A stretch of DNA of 64,000 bases from Setoptus koraiensis. Taxonomy: Eukaryota; Arthropoda. Below the pieces are notes generated by a model. That model did not search any database. It had not been told where the DNA came from and saw nothing but the letters and a program-made list of their open reading frames with translations. The stretch lies in the NCBI GenBank assembly GCA_048013815.1, contig CM106586.1:19716001-19780000 (forward strand), read 5' to 3'. Positions 43,116 to 56,400 of this stretch are shown here, one piece after another. Every line of letters begins with the position of its first letter. Position 1 is the first letter of the stretch. A program made the translations under genes and the position numbers.

Positions 43116-46026
43116 TTATCCGTCATTGCAATCTGAGAAGGCGTCTGACTCTGCATCAGTGTTAGTTTTACCATGTTGAGATGTTGCCTCAGAGGCCTGT
43201 TGGCGTGTTTTCCGATATAATTGAGCTTTGATTATATGCTCAATCGTGTTCCCGAGTGGATATTCAAAGATGACACACATTATCAGCGAGATAACAACAG
43301 AAATGGAGCCTGTTCCAAACATACTGGTGAGCATAGCCTTACCATTTGCCGCTTCAAATGCTTCACTGTTCGACACGATATCTATGATTGGATTATGAAA
43401 TAATAGAATTGACAAAGATGCGCGCGATATGGGCAAAAATATCCTGAGTGTGAACAGGGAAGAAAAACGATCATAACCAATGGCGCAAAAGAATAGGGCG
43501 ATTGCTGCAAAAGAACAAAAGGCATTCATGGACATGCTGTGGAATAGAGCCAAAACAAAGCGTTGCTTGGGTTCATTCCAGCTACCTTGATAATTTAAAT
43601 AGTGGCTGAATAGGTAATTGGGTAGAGTGCCGAAAGTGGCCATCGTGACGAGGAGAAGAATTGTAAATGAGTGCGCCTTGAAGGAGCTTACCAACCAATG
43701 GTTGAGTTTTCTCTTGAGGCTCTCATGACGTTCACCGGCTACTTCCCTCGCGAACCAAGCCGCAGTTGTGCTCTGTATTTTCGCCGAGGACCCACTGGTC
43801 GAAAATACCATCGTTTTCATTGACCATTGGTCGATCGTGAGCTTGCCTCTGTTGTAACGGTGTATGAGGTGCCCGACGATGAGGCCCATGAAATAAGGTG
43901 CGCATCTAGTGAAGGCCATTGTGTGATAGTAGTGCCAGACTTCAAACAATGTTTCAGTATAGGACAACCTGAACAAGTAAATGAGCTTGCCAAGTGGTGC
44001 CCACATCAGCGTCCAGATGCCATTGATTAGACCGAATAAAATGACGGCCAAGCATACTAGATATCCTAAATTTTGTCGTTTCGAAATAAGTATTAGGAAT
44101 GGCGCTGTAATGAGTGCCAACTGAAAATCTGTTGCCAGATACCAGGCGGCGCCGGCGCATTGCAAATTCATCTGCCGAAAATTATTCAGCAAAAACAAGG
44201 CCAACCACCAGGGCTCTTGGTGACAAATTTTAGCATGCGACACATTGGAAGTGCCATAGTCCCATAGAGGTCCGTGGCCTGCTGTTCTGTGGGTGGCCTT
44301 CAATGTCCAAATAACTAGCAACAGCATCGGCACTACTCGCAAATATCTGCCTGTGGTTATCGCAATCCAATTGATGGGATTCTGGACAAATCTGTCACCA
44401 TTCTTAAACAACAGCAACGATGTCAATAGTCCTGTGATGATGAGAAATGTGTTGAGCATAAATTGGGGAAGAATCCCGAGATACGAACTGCCGGTAAAAT
44501 TGAGAGTTTCTTTCAATTCGACGGATGTATAAGCTGACCTTATCATAAGCATGCCACAATGACCAAATACCACGAGCAGCATGGCTATTCCTTTGACTCC
44601 ATCCAAAAAGTCAATTCTACGATGTCTCTGTTGGCTCGATGAAACAATTGTTGCGCTGGCGTCTTCGGACTGATCGTCAACGAAAAACAATTTTCTGCAA
44701 TTGTTTATCACTGAAAATATGCCAATAATAGTGGGTACACGCTTGGCCTCTTCTGCCAATCGCAGCCTTTTTATTTCTCGATTTTGATTGAAGCGTCTTC
44801 GGAAATATTCAGCTTGCATTTTTTCTCTTAACAAACGTTCAGAAACTGTTGCGAATTGTTCCTGCGGACTATCATCATCGTTTTGGAGTTGCGCCGTGAT
44901 CAAATTCACCATTTGCGACTGTAGCTCTCCCTTCTTTTCTTCCTTTATTCTAGAGTTGTTGCATAAAATGAGATAGAAATGATACAAGCTACAAGTGCCA
45001 ACAATCAACAACCAAACAGTTATAAAAATCATGTATGAAATATATTCCGGATTGCTGCTTGCATCGAGCAATTTTGATTCTTTGTGCGGCAAACAATACA
45101 GCGAAGACATGTAAAGGCCCTTGTCGTGCCGAGGACCAAAGTTGTACAAAGCCAATTTTAATATTTTTTCTCTGTGATACTCGTAGCTAAACGAATCGCA
45201 AGTATCAGGAAGGCATAATCCAGTTTTGATGACCATGTTCCTCTCATAGAAACTACTATTCGGCCATTCTGGATAACGGAAGTGACCAAAACAATAGTGC
45301 ATGGGAACAGTTTCCATAAGTTAGCTGTCGTTGTTTGGCGCCGTCGTCGATTAATTTCTCGAGTAGATTGCTCGTATGATCATCTGACATATTTAGGTGT
45401 CCATCTTTTTGTTGAACGCTGCCGTCGGGTAAAATCAATAGCTTCGAGTTCATGCATTGCGCATAATTGCCCAACCAGATCAATTGGGATTCGTATGCGC
45501 TGACTTCCGGCCGACCAAACGAGTCTAATATACGCACCAAGTTAAGATTGGTCCCTCGCGATATATGTGAGGCTCCTGTTTCTGCCGATGATAACATATA
45601 CTGCAAGTGTTGGCCGCACAAACTTTGATTAACCCTCGGACTACTGGCGAGCTCTTTTTCTCTTAGCGAATCGTAGAAAGTCAATTGATTGTAACCTAAA
45701 CCTTGAATGTATAATACAAATTTGGCGTGTACAGTTTTCACCATGTAACTTGTTGCATTCGTAATATCTCGAAGCAAAACATTCTTTTCATCATTCCTCA
45801 ACCCAACAACCAAATGATCGTTTAATTCGTTCTGATAAAAGAAATCGTCTAAGTCCGATAACAAAACATCCGTTTCGGGTTCGCCATCCAGTGTAATGTT
45901 GAGAGCTATCGGGTTTACAAAAGGTCCGATATTCAGGTGAGCCTCGATGAGCAATAATTCTTGACAGATTGTCCAGACTGTCAAGATGGCGATTGACAGT
46001 GTTGAAAGGGCCAATGGGGATTTCAT
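43116..46026 (-). CDS. NRF-6-like membrane acyltransferase, interrupted by one frameshift
   Basis: Two overlapping minus-strand frames make one protein of the nose-resistant-to-fluoxetine family (NRF domain plus acyltransferase-3 domain), multipass membrane proteins linked in worms and flies to lipid transport and drug uptake. Frame one (46026 down to about 45318) has a signal peptide and the NRF domain (QSLCGQHLQYMLSS, IWLGNYAQCMNSK). Frame two (45317 to 43116) resumes with VPMHYCFGHFRYPEW and GLCLPDTC, then about ten hydrophobic helices of the acyltransferase including LDGVKGIAMLLVVFGHCGML. The switch occurs in TTATGGAAAC, where frame one runs on only to a nearby stop at 45256 and frame two has a stop just upstream. 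No GT-AG intron fits, so a one-base indel (assembly error, recent mutation or programmed shift) is the simplest reading. Everything else is intact. Confidence 0.82.
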
Positions 46027-46899
46027 TTTGGCGAATTTTTCATTTGTTTAGTTACTTGCCATTCTGTTTATATCATTCAATATTGTCAATCAAAGAATTT
46101 ACAGCTGAATCAATTCCTGATTGTGTTCTGATTGCTCAAAAGTGAGATTCCCGCCAGACTGCGAGTAGATGTACGAGAGATAGGGAGAGAGAGAGGCTTG
46201 AAGACAAATTTGAAATTTCTGACACCTGCAAAATGAGGGAACAGTTTTCTATCAGGCGTTCGACATCTATGCCTAGTTTGGAGATTTTCTTTGGAAATCA
46301 GTAGAAAGAAACTCGCTGAGGTAGGCAACATAAATAACTTAGCATTCAAACGAACGGGCTGTCAAATAAATTTAGTGAACAGGTAAGCTGCTAGCTCTAG
46401 ACATATTTAGCGAGAAATTAGTTTCCAAAATGTTAAGAGTCGTCACTCAGTCAATATTAGTCCGTGACTAAGCGAAAAGATGATATACAGTCTCGGATAT
46501 TTTTTCCGCAATAGACAACAACATCCTGATTGAGCGCAATCTAACCAATAAAAATCTATTTTATCATTGGACACAAGTAAGTACATCTCAAACGAAACTA
46601 TCTGTTTGTGTCATGTTTTCCTGCAATTGCATGCGAACGCTACTTAACAACAGCGCTCTTCAATGAACTGTGAGTTACTGCTGACGCTAATTACTGAGAT
46701 ATTGTTGTCTTACCTTAAAAGAGTGCCTTGTTTCAGGGTCGGCGGTGGTATTTCGTTGTCCACATTTTCGGCTGATTCTTCACAAACTCCCCCCCCCCTA
46801 GAACATCGCTGGCCTGAGCTGGCATACCGAGCTGAAAGTAGTTGGGATGAAGACATGCAAAAATTGAGAATTAATTAATCAACTTCATTGATTGAAAAG
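46027..46899. other. Intergenic region between the NRF-like gene and P450 copy 2
   Basis: Bases 46357-46450 (GGCTGTCAAATAAATTTAGTG, AAATTAGTTTCCAAAATGTT) resemble 52351-52450 downstream of P450 copy 3. This marks duplicated P450-flank sequence. No gene is seen. Confidence 0.55.
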
Positions 46900-48596
46900 A
46901 TGCCCATTCCAATGTCGTATTTGGGCCTTTCATATATTTTGATGCTGGCAAGCGTTGTTGCATCAATTATCGGGGCTTTTATAATCAGGAGACAACTTAT
47001 CTTCCAGAGATATATCAAAGATACCGGCATACCATTCGTTCCAGTAACCAGCTATATTAGTGGCAGTTACAATTTATTGGTGACATCGAAACAAGCCCAC
47101 GTGGAGAGACTAGAAAAATATTTCCAATCATTGGGAGACACCTTCGGTTTTTTCATTGGGGAAGTGCCATTTGTCGCGACAAAAGATCTAGATCTCATTC
47201 ATAAAATTTATGTGCAAGATAGTCATAAGAACATCAACAGACCACACGTTGGAGTAACGGATGAGTATAAGGACGTGTCACTATTGCAGGCCCGAGATGA
47301 TATTTGGCGGAGAACCCGTCGTGCAATTGGCTCAACGATGACGTAAGTTTGTAAGAAATCTTGCTGCATTTTAGTAATCGTGTATATACTTATCTGATCA
47401 ATATTGGATCGTTAAATCTATTTTCTTGTCGCCTAAATGTTGCAAATTAAAGACTGTCCAAACTCAAGCTGGCCAATGTAGAGAAAGACGTTGATGATTG
47501 TCTGGACAATATGATGGCAAGTTTGGAGAAAAGAATTGAATCGCAATCCAATACCAATGATCAGCAATCAGGAGAAAAATCATCAACGGAAACAGTCTCG
47601 GTTATCCTAGATTGTTCAATTCTTTTCAAAAATTTTGTCATGGACACATTTTTGAATGTTGCATTCGATCAACCAGATCAGATTGATTACACTAACTTAC
47701 GTGGAAATAAGCTCGTTATCAATGCCACAGACATTGTCAAAAAAGGTCACAATATCGTAGTTGTTTGGACACTTTTCATTGTGAGGTTGACAAGTCTAAT
47801 ACAGGTGGCAATGAAACTGTTCAGAATTAATCATTTCAGTCAATATTTGAATAGCAGACTAGAAATCATCATTGAAAAAATGACGAGTGGCAGAAATCAA
47901 CTAGATGGTGATGAACAGCGTGAGAGAAAAAAAATGATACACTCTCTATTGGATTTGTACAAAGAAGAGAAACTTACCAAGAACGAGCTTATGGTAAATA
48001 TGTATTTCATGCTCATGGCAGGCTGGGACACAACAAGCGATTCCTTGACCGCACTAATGTGGCAACTGGCCAATAACAGGCCTGTCCAAGAGAATTTACG
48101 CAAAGAATTGATTAAGGACGGCATTGATTCATATTATTTACAATGTGTAGTCAAGGAGTCACTTAGATTGATGCCGGCTGTTACTACTGCACGCGAAATC
48201 GCCAAGGAATTCAAATGGAAAGGATTCACTTTTTTTGAAGGAATGGTCTTGTATATGCCGCCTTTCAATATAAATCGTGACGAAACTATTTGGGGCAAGG
48301 ATGCGGCTCAATTCAAGCCGGATCGTCATCAACAGGACCCACATCACCCGGCACAGAATTTGACATTTGGCTTGGGCCCGAGAAATTGTGTTGGTTATAA
48401 TTTGGCTATGCTCGAAATCAAAATGGTTGCGTGTCGAATATTGTTGAGTTACGACATCAGATTGTGTGAGAGTAGCCCAAAAAAGTTGTCACTTAAAACG
48501 AGCAAAGATACAATTTGGTTTCTGAATATTGTGCAAGATCCCGTCGAGCTCAACTTTGTGCCCCTGAGAGCCACACAATCAGAGGACACAGTGTAG
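46900..48596 (+). CDS. Cytochrome P450 (CYP3-clan-like), copy 2
   Basis: 528 residues in two exons (46900-47342 and 47453-48596), with the intron at the same Thr codon as in copy 1. An N-terminal anchor (YILMLASVVASIIGAFII) targets the ER membrane. Conserved motifs are I-helix AGWDTTS (337-343), K-helix ESLR, and haem loop FGLGPRNCVG with C460. The PERF motif reads FKPDRH, and the meander to haem region is a few residues shorter than in copy 1. It is clearly related to copies 1 and 3 but well diverged along its length, so it is the older member of the cluster. AATAAA lies at 48717. Confidence 0.92.
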
Positions 48597-48618
48597 CCAC
48601 AGAACTGATTGGGCAGAC

Positions 48619-48700
48619 ATGTTGCGTTCAGACAGGAGAATGATGGCTAGTTTGAAAAATCGATTTAGTATTCATCACACGCAAAGCAATCAGCAGACAA
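48619..48700 (+). pseudogene. P450 relic (start of exon 2)
   Basis: AATGATGGCTAGTTTGAAAAATCG and the following codons (MMASLKNRF, then QSNQQTN) resemble the beginning of exon 2 of copy 2 (MMASLEKRI, NTNDQQS). Similarity stops after about 80 bp; no haem region follows. Confidence 0.5.
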
Positions 48701-48834
48701 ACAAACGGAAACACGAAATAAACATAAGACAGTTTTCGGCAGATTTTTCGAAATTTTTCTGTTTTTTTTTTTCTAAATTTTTTTTTCGAAATCTTTTTGT
48801 TTTTTTCTTCGAAACTTTTCTTCTTCGAACTAGA

Positions 48835-49001
48835 CTAGACTTTGGGGGCGCTTCTGCGCGATTCATAAGCCACCTTTGCTAGGTTCGTGAGTTTTTTCGC
48901 GTTTGCCTCGCCTGTTGCGGCCACCATGTTTGCGAAGATGCCGCCGGAAATGGCCAGAAGTTGGTGCGCTCCGTCCGACTCCACCATGACGCCGGCGTTC
49001 A
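48835..49001 (-). CDS. Partial open frame at the gap edge, possibly Roadblock/LAMTOR5-like
   Basis: The minus strand from the gap edge to TAG at 48835 gives 54 codons. They include AGVMVESDGAHQLLAISGG, then FANMVAATGEANAKKL, with GC-rich codon use unlike the neighbourhood. The pattern of a short strand, a turn and an Ala-rich helix resembles the second half of the Roadblock fold in Ragulator subunit LAMTOR5, but the match is weak and from memory. A possible donor (CAAAG/GTGGCT) lies near its end. The rest would lie inside the gap, or the segment may belong elsewhere if the scaffold is misjoined. Confidence 0.25.
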
Positions 49002-49501
49002 NNNNNNNNNNNNNNNNNNNNNNNNNNNNNNNNNNNNNNNNNNNNNNNNNNNNNNNNNNNNNNNNNNNNNNNNNNNNNNNNNNNNNNNNNNNNNNNNNNN
49101 NNNNNNNNNNNNNNNNNNNNNNNNNNNNNNNNNNNNNNNNNNNNNNNNNNNNNNNNNNNNNNNNNNNNNNNNNNNNNNNNNNNNNNNNNNNNNNNNNNNN
49201 NNNNNNNNNNNNNNNNNNNNNNNNNNNNNNNNNNNNNNNNNNNNNNNNNNNNNNNNNNNNNNNNNNNNNNNNNNNNNNNNNNNNNNNNNNNNNNNNNNNN
49301 NNNNNNNNNNNNNNNNNNNNNNNNNNNNNNNNNNNNNNNNNNNNNNNNNNNNNNNNNNNNNNNNNNNNNNNNNNNNNNNNNNNNNNNNNNNNNNNNNNNN
49401 NNNNNNNNNNNNNNNNNNNNNNNNNNNNNNNNNNNNNNNNNNNNNNNNNNNNNNNNNNNNNNNNNNNNNNNNNNNNNNNNNNNNNNNNNNNNNNNNNNNN
49501 N
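49002..49501. other. Assembly gap (500 N)
   Basis: A run of N of exactly round length, as used for gaps of unknown size in scaffolding. Confidence 0.98.
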
Positions 49502-50236
<735 letters not shown>

Positions 50237-50513
50237 CCCGACCAGTTCCCTAGCTGCCCAACTTGCGCAACTCGAGCCAGCGAACGGCGCGTTCCTCCTG
50301 TGTGGCCGTTCGTGCCATGCGACGCGCTCGCGTCCGTCGATTCAGCTCGATTTGATTTGATTCCATGCGATCCGATTATTAGTGTGAGGCTCGGTTTGTT
50401 TGGCGCACGTTGCCAAGCGATCGTATCCCATTGCCGGGCCGGAGCGACACACACACGCCAAGTGACGTGAATACATTTCGCTCGTCATTCGCGCGCTCCA
50501 TTCGTGTGGCAGT
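50237..50513. other. GC-rich segment of unclear origin before P450 copy 3
   Basis: Base composition changes abruptly at 50237 (CGACCAGTTCCCTAGC). No gene was recognised. It stands where the anchor-coding part of P450 copy 3 should be. Confidence 0.5.
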
Positions 50514-52061
50514 CGCTTACCCTTCGTGGAGCCTAGAAGTTACATCGTGGGTAGTTTCACAGGGTATAGATCAACAAAGCGGCAATCTGATGCGGAAATA
50601 ATGGACAAATATTGCCGAATAAAAGGAGACACTTTTGGCGCATTCTGCGGAACAACGCCATTCGTTTTTACGAAGGATCTCGACCTTCTCAGCAAAGTAT
50701 GGGTCACAGATAGCCACAAGCATATTGACAGGCCATTCGTCGGGTCTATAACAGGTTACGTTGATATGTCGCTTTTGCAGGCCGAAGGTGATGTTTGGCG
50801 AAAAATACGTCGAGCAATCGGATCAACCATGACGTAAGTTCAATATTTTTTTTAACATGATTATGATCAATTCCTTATAGTTATGATGCATCGCTTGATA
50901 TATCCAATTTATCAACTCTATCACAAAATTTCCTACAGACTATCGAAACTGAAGCTGGCAAACGTAGAGAGGGACGTCGAATATTGTCTCAATAAAATGA
51001 TGGCCAGTTTAGAGAGACGATCGATGCAAGTCACAAGTGATGATAAGGTTCAATCACAAGAAACAAAAAAGAGTTCCGTTACGGTAGAGTGTTCTAGCAT
51101 GTTCAAGAAGTTTATTATGGATTTATTCATGAATGTAGCCTTCGATAGACCCGATCAGATTGATTATGATGCCGATGACAACGAAATTATCACCAGCGCT
51201 GTAAACATTATGAAGAAGAGCTACAGTCCGGCTGTCATGTTGACATTATTTATACCTCAATTGGCGCCCTTTTTACGTATTGTAATTCGACTATTTAAAC
51301 TGAATCGTTTTGTTCAGTATTTGTATGACATTGTCGATACCATAATCGCCAAGACTGAAGAGGATCCCAGATCTGGCCAGGCGAAGAGCGAGCGACGAAT
51401 GATCCATTCATTGCTGGATTTGTACAAGGGTGGTCGTCTCACCAAAGACGAGCTTCAATCTAACGTACTTTTTATGCTTATGGCCGGTTGGGACACAACA
51501 AGTGAATCATTGACTGCCTTGATGTGGCAGTTAGCTATGCATGCCGATGTTCAAGAAAAGTTGCGCAATGAAATAATGAAAGATGGTGTAGAATCTGATT
51601 ATCTGTTCTGGGTTATAAAGGAGTCACTTAGGTTGCACCCGCCAGCAAAGACTGCGCGCCTGATCAACGAAGACTTCCATTGGAAAGGATACACGATAAT
51701 GAAGGGTATGATTCTTATTATGATGACGCGTTCATTGATGAGAGACAAAAGGACCTGGGGCGATGACGTCGAGCAATTCAAGCCGGAACGCTTTGATTTA
51801 AACAATAACATGCAACAGCACCCACATCAGTTTGTTCCGTTCGGTTTGGGGCCGAGAAATTGCGTCGGCTATCATCTGACAATGATTGAAATGAAAATGA
51901 CCATTTGCAGAATATTGCTGAACTACACAATTAAGGCCGCACCTGACACACCAAAAAGTTTAGCACTTAAAACAGGCGCGAGCTCAATTTTCTTTGTCAA
52001 TTTATTAAAGGATGAAATGCCGTTGGAGTTCGTGCCACTGCACATCAAGAATGATGAATAA
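50514..52061 (+). CDS. Cytochrome P450 (CYP3-clan-like), copy 3, N-terminus missing
   Basis: Exon 1 (partial, about 50514-50833) and exon 2 (50939-52061) have the same splice sites as copy 1. Similarity begins at LPFVEPRSYIVGS, which aligns with residue 36 or so of copy 1. The first 35-40 residues, including the membrane anchor, are absent; upstream is unrelated GC-rich sequence after the gap. Motifs are intact: AGWDTTS, ESLR, FKPERF, and FGLGPRNCVGYH with the haem cysteine. The first 430 bases of exon 2 are nearly identical to copy 1, while the last third differs at many codons. Poly(A) signal at 52114. The gene is functional-looking if the 5' end was lost only in assembly. Confidence 0.88.
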
Positions 52062-52113
52062 TTTGCCGGTGCAGCAATAAGGGCAGAGAGGTACCGAACG
52101 AAAACAGGACATT

Positions 52114-52119
52114 AATAAA
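52114..52119 (+). terminator. Poly(A) signal of P450 copy 3
   Basis: AATAAA, 53 bases after the stop, matching the position in copy 1. Confidence 0.6.
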
Positions 52120-52469
52120 ATAGCATGAATCAGGAGGTTCAAATTATTCAATGCATCATTATATGCATCTTCATCTGAACAATTATTTGTTTGCTTATTT
52201 ATTGCATCTCACGACTATTCGGAGATGCAATGCTCGTCAGATCCTGCAGTGGGGATGTTATGTTCGCCAGCCGACATACACTCCCAGAAACAACCTTTCT
52301 TTAACAGTTTTTCTTTGGTGCCACTGATTTCTTCATGAATTGATAAAAGGCTGTCAAATAAATTCAATCAGTGGCTGAGCAGCTTACTTTGGGCATTTTT
52401 AGCAAAAAATTAGTCTTCAAAGTTTCGAGAGTCTGAGCCATTTCACTCACGATTGCCAGTCGAACTAAT

Positions 52470-52572
52470 TACACAATTAAAATTGCGCCTGACGTACCAA
52501 AAAGTTCACCACTGAAAGCGGGCAAAGGTTCAATTATTTTTGTACATATGTTAATGGACGAAATGCCATTGT
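52470..52572 (+). pseudogene. P450 relic (last 34 codons)
   Basis: ACACAATTAAAATTGCGCCTG to GACGAAATGCCATTG aligns with the end of exon 2 of copies 1 and 3. The translation YTIKIAPDVPKSSPLKAG matches NYTIKAAPDTPKSLALKTG of copy 3. It lacks the haem region and ends in a T run instead of the last codons. Confidence 0.8.
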
Positions 52573-53416
52573 TTTTTTAATCACAGGAATCCGCGTTATC
52601 TCTTTTAGAAATCACTTGTTATGGCTGATACCAACATGGAAGTATTTTGAAGGATTTAGATTGTGAAGTCGGACAAGGTAGCTGGTGCAAAGATGTGTGA
52701 TGATTCCACGATGGAGGACTCTTATATACTGTCCAGGGGATTTTCCTCTCGGGCTCGCAAACACATTATGACATCTGTTGCATTCATGATTCAAAATTGA
52801 AATTTTCAACCGATCAAATGTTAAAAAGCCAATCTGTTGATGCTAGCTCACCTGCCGGATGGATTCCACCAATTTCAGCAATGCAGCACTGGCTCGATTG
52901 TACAGAAAATAGTCAGTTTACAGAGGAAAGAACGAATCTCTACGAATAACGCGGCCGGCACAATATCTTTTTGGAGACAAGCAGAAACTCTCAGTATAAT
53001 CCGGCGTCCGCGAGAAATGTTGCTGCTTATGGAAGAGTCTTAGAAAATTTTCTGAATGATCATCTTCCGCATCGGTCATCATGATACACGAGAGTTTGCG
53101 CGGTTTAGCGAGGAAAAGATTCGGTTCCGGACAAATTTCGCCCGAAGCTCATATTTGGCAATGATAACAAGTACCTTTCATCGTCTTAGTTATTTTTTTT
53201 TTTTCGTTTATTTGAACTAACAAGACAGTGCTGGACAGAAAGAAAATTTTTGTTGCTTTGTTCGTTCGTTTGTCCGACATTGTTTGTGTGAGTGTTTGAT
53301 ATTTCGTGGCTGATTAGCTAGTGATTGTCGCAATTGTGATAGATACTAGATCTAATAATCATCGAAGCACTTGATCAGTTGATTTGTGGCAATAATTTGC
53401 GATCATGACGCCATTT
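52573..53416. other. Intergenic region, 3' flank of Lim3
   Basis: No gene is seen. A minus-strand AATAAA (53207-53212 as TTTATT) next to a T-rich run is a candidate poly(A) signal for Lim3. Confidence 0.45.
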
Positions 53417-56400
53417 CTATCTCATTGAAATTTGACTAGTTGTTGTCGAATCATTGGTTAGAGATGTTGCTATCGGCGGTAATCTGGTGTTATTGCACTC
53501 TCTCAAAATATTGTCCATATTGTCTTCATCGGCCACCACGGTTGATATTATGAAATCATCGTCGATCAAGGCAGACGACGTTTGTCGCGATTGCATGTCC
53601 ACATCGTTGTTCATATCAGTTATTAGAGAGTCTCTTTCATGTTGCTGATGATGATGGTGGTGCGATGTCAGTGTTATGTCATTTGAGATCGGCCCGAAGT
53701 AGCCATCGGCTTCGACGGGTGGCCCCACCGAATTGTCGTCGGGTAGACGACTGTTTGACATGGTCAATGAAATTGTTGATTGGTGTTGGACTGTCGTTGT
53801 TGGCGCTTGCTGGTGGTGGTGGTGCTGGTGGTGATGATGGTGCAGCGCATAGATGTCATTATCATGGGGTCGTTCATACGCGTTGTGCTTGTTGATTTGA
53901 TCATTTAATTGTTGCAAATGCTCCAGCGAGCTTACCTGGTTTGTTGCCGGTGGTTGTGATGGTATGGATGTCGTCCAATCGTCCACGTGAGCATGTGACG
54001 CAAGCGGCTGAATTGACATGGGTGAATTACTGTTTACGATCGTATCAACATTGTTGTTGTTGCTGTTGCTGCTAATATTGGCTGTTAATTGTTGTTGTGG
54101 TTGACTAGTTGTCGTATTGTACGACAATTGATTGCGTTGCATCTCGAGTTGCTTGCTGTTGTTTGTTATATTTCCGCCCATTTCCAGGGAGAGTTTTCTG
54201 CTTTGCTGCAACGGCATTCTGTCGGAAGTGAGCCTGGCGTGGGCGTTCGGTTGCCTGTTGTTGTACGAGGTTGGCTTAATATCGGACTCGCAAGAGATAT
54301 TGTCATCTGCAAGGTACTGCTGATGATGATACAGCTGATTGCGTCGGTGCAAATTATTGAATTGAACCTGCTGGCCAGACAATGGTGGCGACAAATAATT
54401 TTGGTGCTGTTGTTGTTGATGTTGTTGGTGTTGATGCTGCTGCTGCTGATGGGACAAGTGACGATTAGCATACAATCGTGTGTGCGATTGTTGTTTCTTG
54501 TTTTTATTGTTGCTAAAGGAATTGGCCATGTTACGCAATCTAGTGTGTCCGTGTTGCTGCTTGGTCGCTTGCGGATGACGCAATTTTAGGTTTCTAGTTG
54601 TTGTGGTCAATCTTGTGTTTGTCATTGTTGTTGTGCGCGCTGAGATGCTCGCTGGCGACGCGCTAGTAACGGTAGTAGTTGAGATTGTTGTTGTTGTCAT
54701 TGATTGGTGGTCCGGCAAGCTTCTGGCGTCCAGTGAGGACAGCTTGCTGTTGTTGTTGTTGCCCGTTGGTGTTGTTGTCAAACATGAATTCACATCTGTA
54801 TCACTGGTCAATATTGCTGCCTTTTCACTGGCCTCATTCTGTCGTTGGTGATGCTGTTGATGCTGCTGCTGCTGCAGTAGCTGAGATCTCACATCCAATC
54901 TGTTTATTCGGACATTCTCATTATCTTCATTTATAACGAGATCTTCTTCTAGTTTGAGATTTGATCCACGATGTCGCCGCTGTCGACGCTGCTGCTGCTG
55001 GCCGCCCCCCGTGCGACCACTGTTGTCGCACTCATTCTGGTCACCTGTCTGATTGTCAGTCTGGTCATTTCCGGTACCGTCGTCGTCGTCATCGTCGTCG
55101 TCGTCATCATCGTAATCGTCTCTGCCATCGTCATCCACTCCTCTGTCATCATCGTCATCTTCGTCGTCGCCGTTATCTCTATTGGCGCCATTGTTGTCGT
55201 TTCTATGGTCGTCATCATCATCTTCGTCTTCGTCTTCGTCATCGTCGTCGTCGTCATCATCGTCCGAAGCATCGCTATTTGTCGACGGCGTAGACGACAA
55301 CTGACCCCCGGTAAGACTGTGCGAATGACTCGAAGCGCCATCTACGTCCCTCTTGAGGCGCTTCTCTTTGGCACGACGATTCTGAAACCAAACCTGAACA
55401 ACTCTCATGTCCAGTCCAGTTTCACTACTCAATTGCTCTCTAATATGCCTAGCTGGCTTTGGCGAGCTCTGATAGGCTAATTTGAGCGTCTCCAATTGTT
55501 TGGCCGTTATAGTTGTTCTTGGCCGCTTAGACGAGCACTCTACAGGACGGGAAGCAAAACAAAAAATGACGAACAATTTAAAACAAATTTTGAATTAATT
55601 ATCGCTTATTATTATTGTTTGTTATGATCGCTTATTTTCAGGGGAATATCTCCGAAAATGTTGCCCATATATAGCTTACCTCGCTGCTTGGCGGCCTCGT
55701 AATCGGCCTTGCAAACAAGCCTGTTGTCCTCCATGAGATAAAACTCATCACCGGTATTCAATTGTTGCTTACATATAATACAATCAAAACAATCCAAATG
55801 ATACACGTTCTGTTGTGCTCGCCTCACCTGAGTAGTGGGCGCTATACCTTGTTCGCAATGAGCGCAACGTGTCTTGGCAAAACGACGGAAGAAATGATCG
55901 CTGCAGTAGGGCCGATTATTTCTTATATAACATTTCATTGTTAGCCTATCCTGACAGTCTGTACAAACTAGACAAGCTTTAATATCCAGTGCCATCAACA
56001 ATAAGAGAGATTAGTTTTGTTTTCCGAAGCTTTTTTCTATCGCTCACACAACTCCATCAACTGTCTCGAATCATCTAAATACTCACATGAATGCCAACAC
56101 GAATGGTGTTGCTGATTATCATCACAGGCCAATTTAAATATAAAGCGATCCATTATTATACCATCACATCCTGAACACCTTGGTAAAGTTTCTACATATA
56201 TGGCAAACATTATTGTAAAAGCGGAAGTCAAGTGAAAAAGTTTTGATTGTTAGGCAACGGTGTTAAAAAACGATTTCACCGCTATTTTTTATTTCGGTGA
56301 GACATGTCGTCAACTTATTAGCATATTACTCCCGCTAGGTGCCGTCCAAATGAATCATGACAGTCTAATCAATATATTGCTATTGATCAGACTGGACGAT

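Noticed and set aside
54949..55480. Plus- and minus-strand frames opposite the acidic part of Lim3
   Set aside because: Shadows of GAT/GAC codon runs in the last Lim3 exon.
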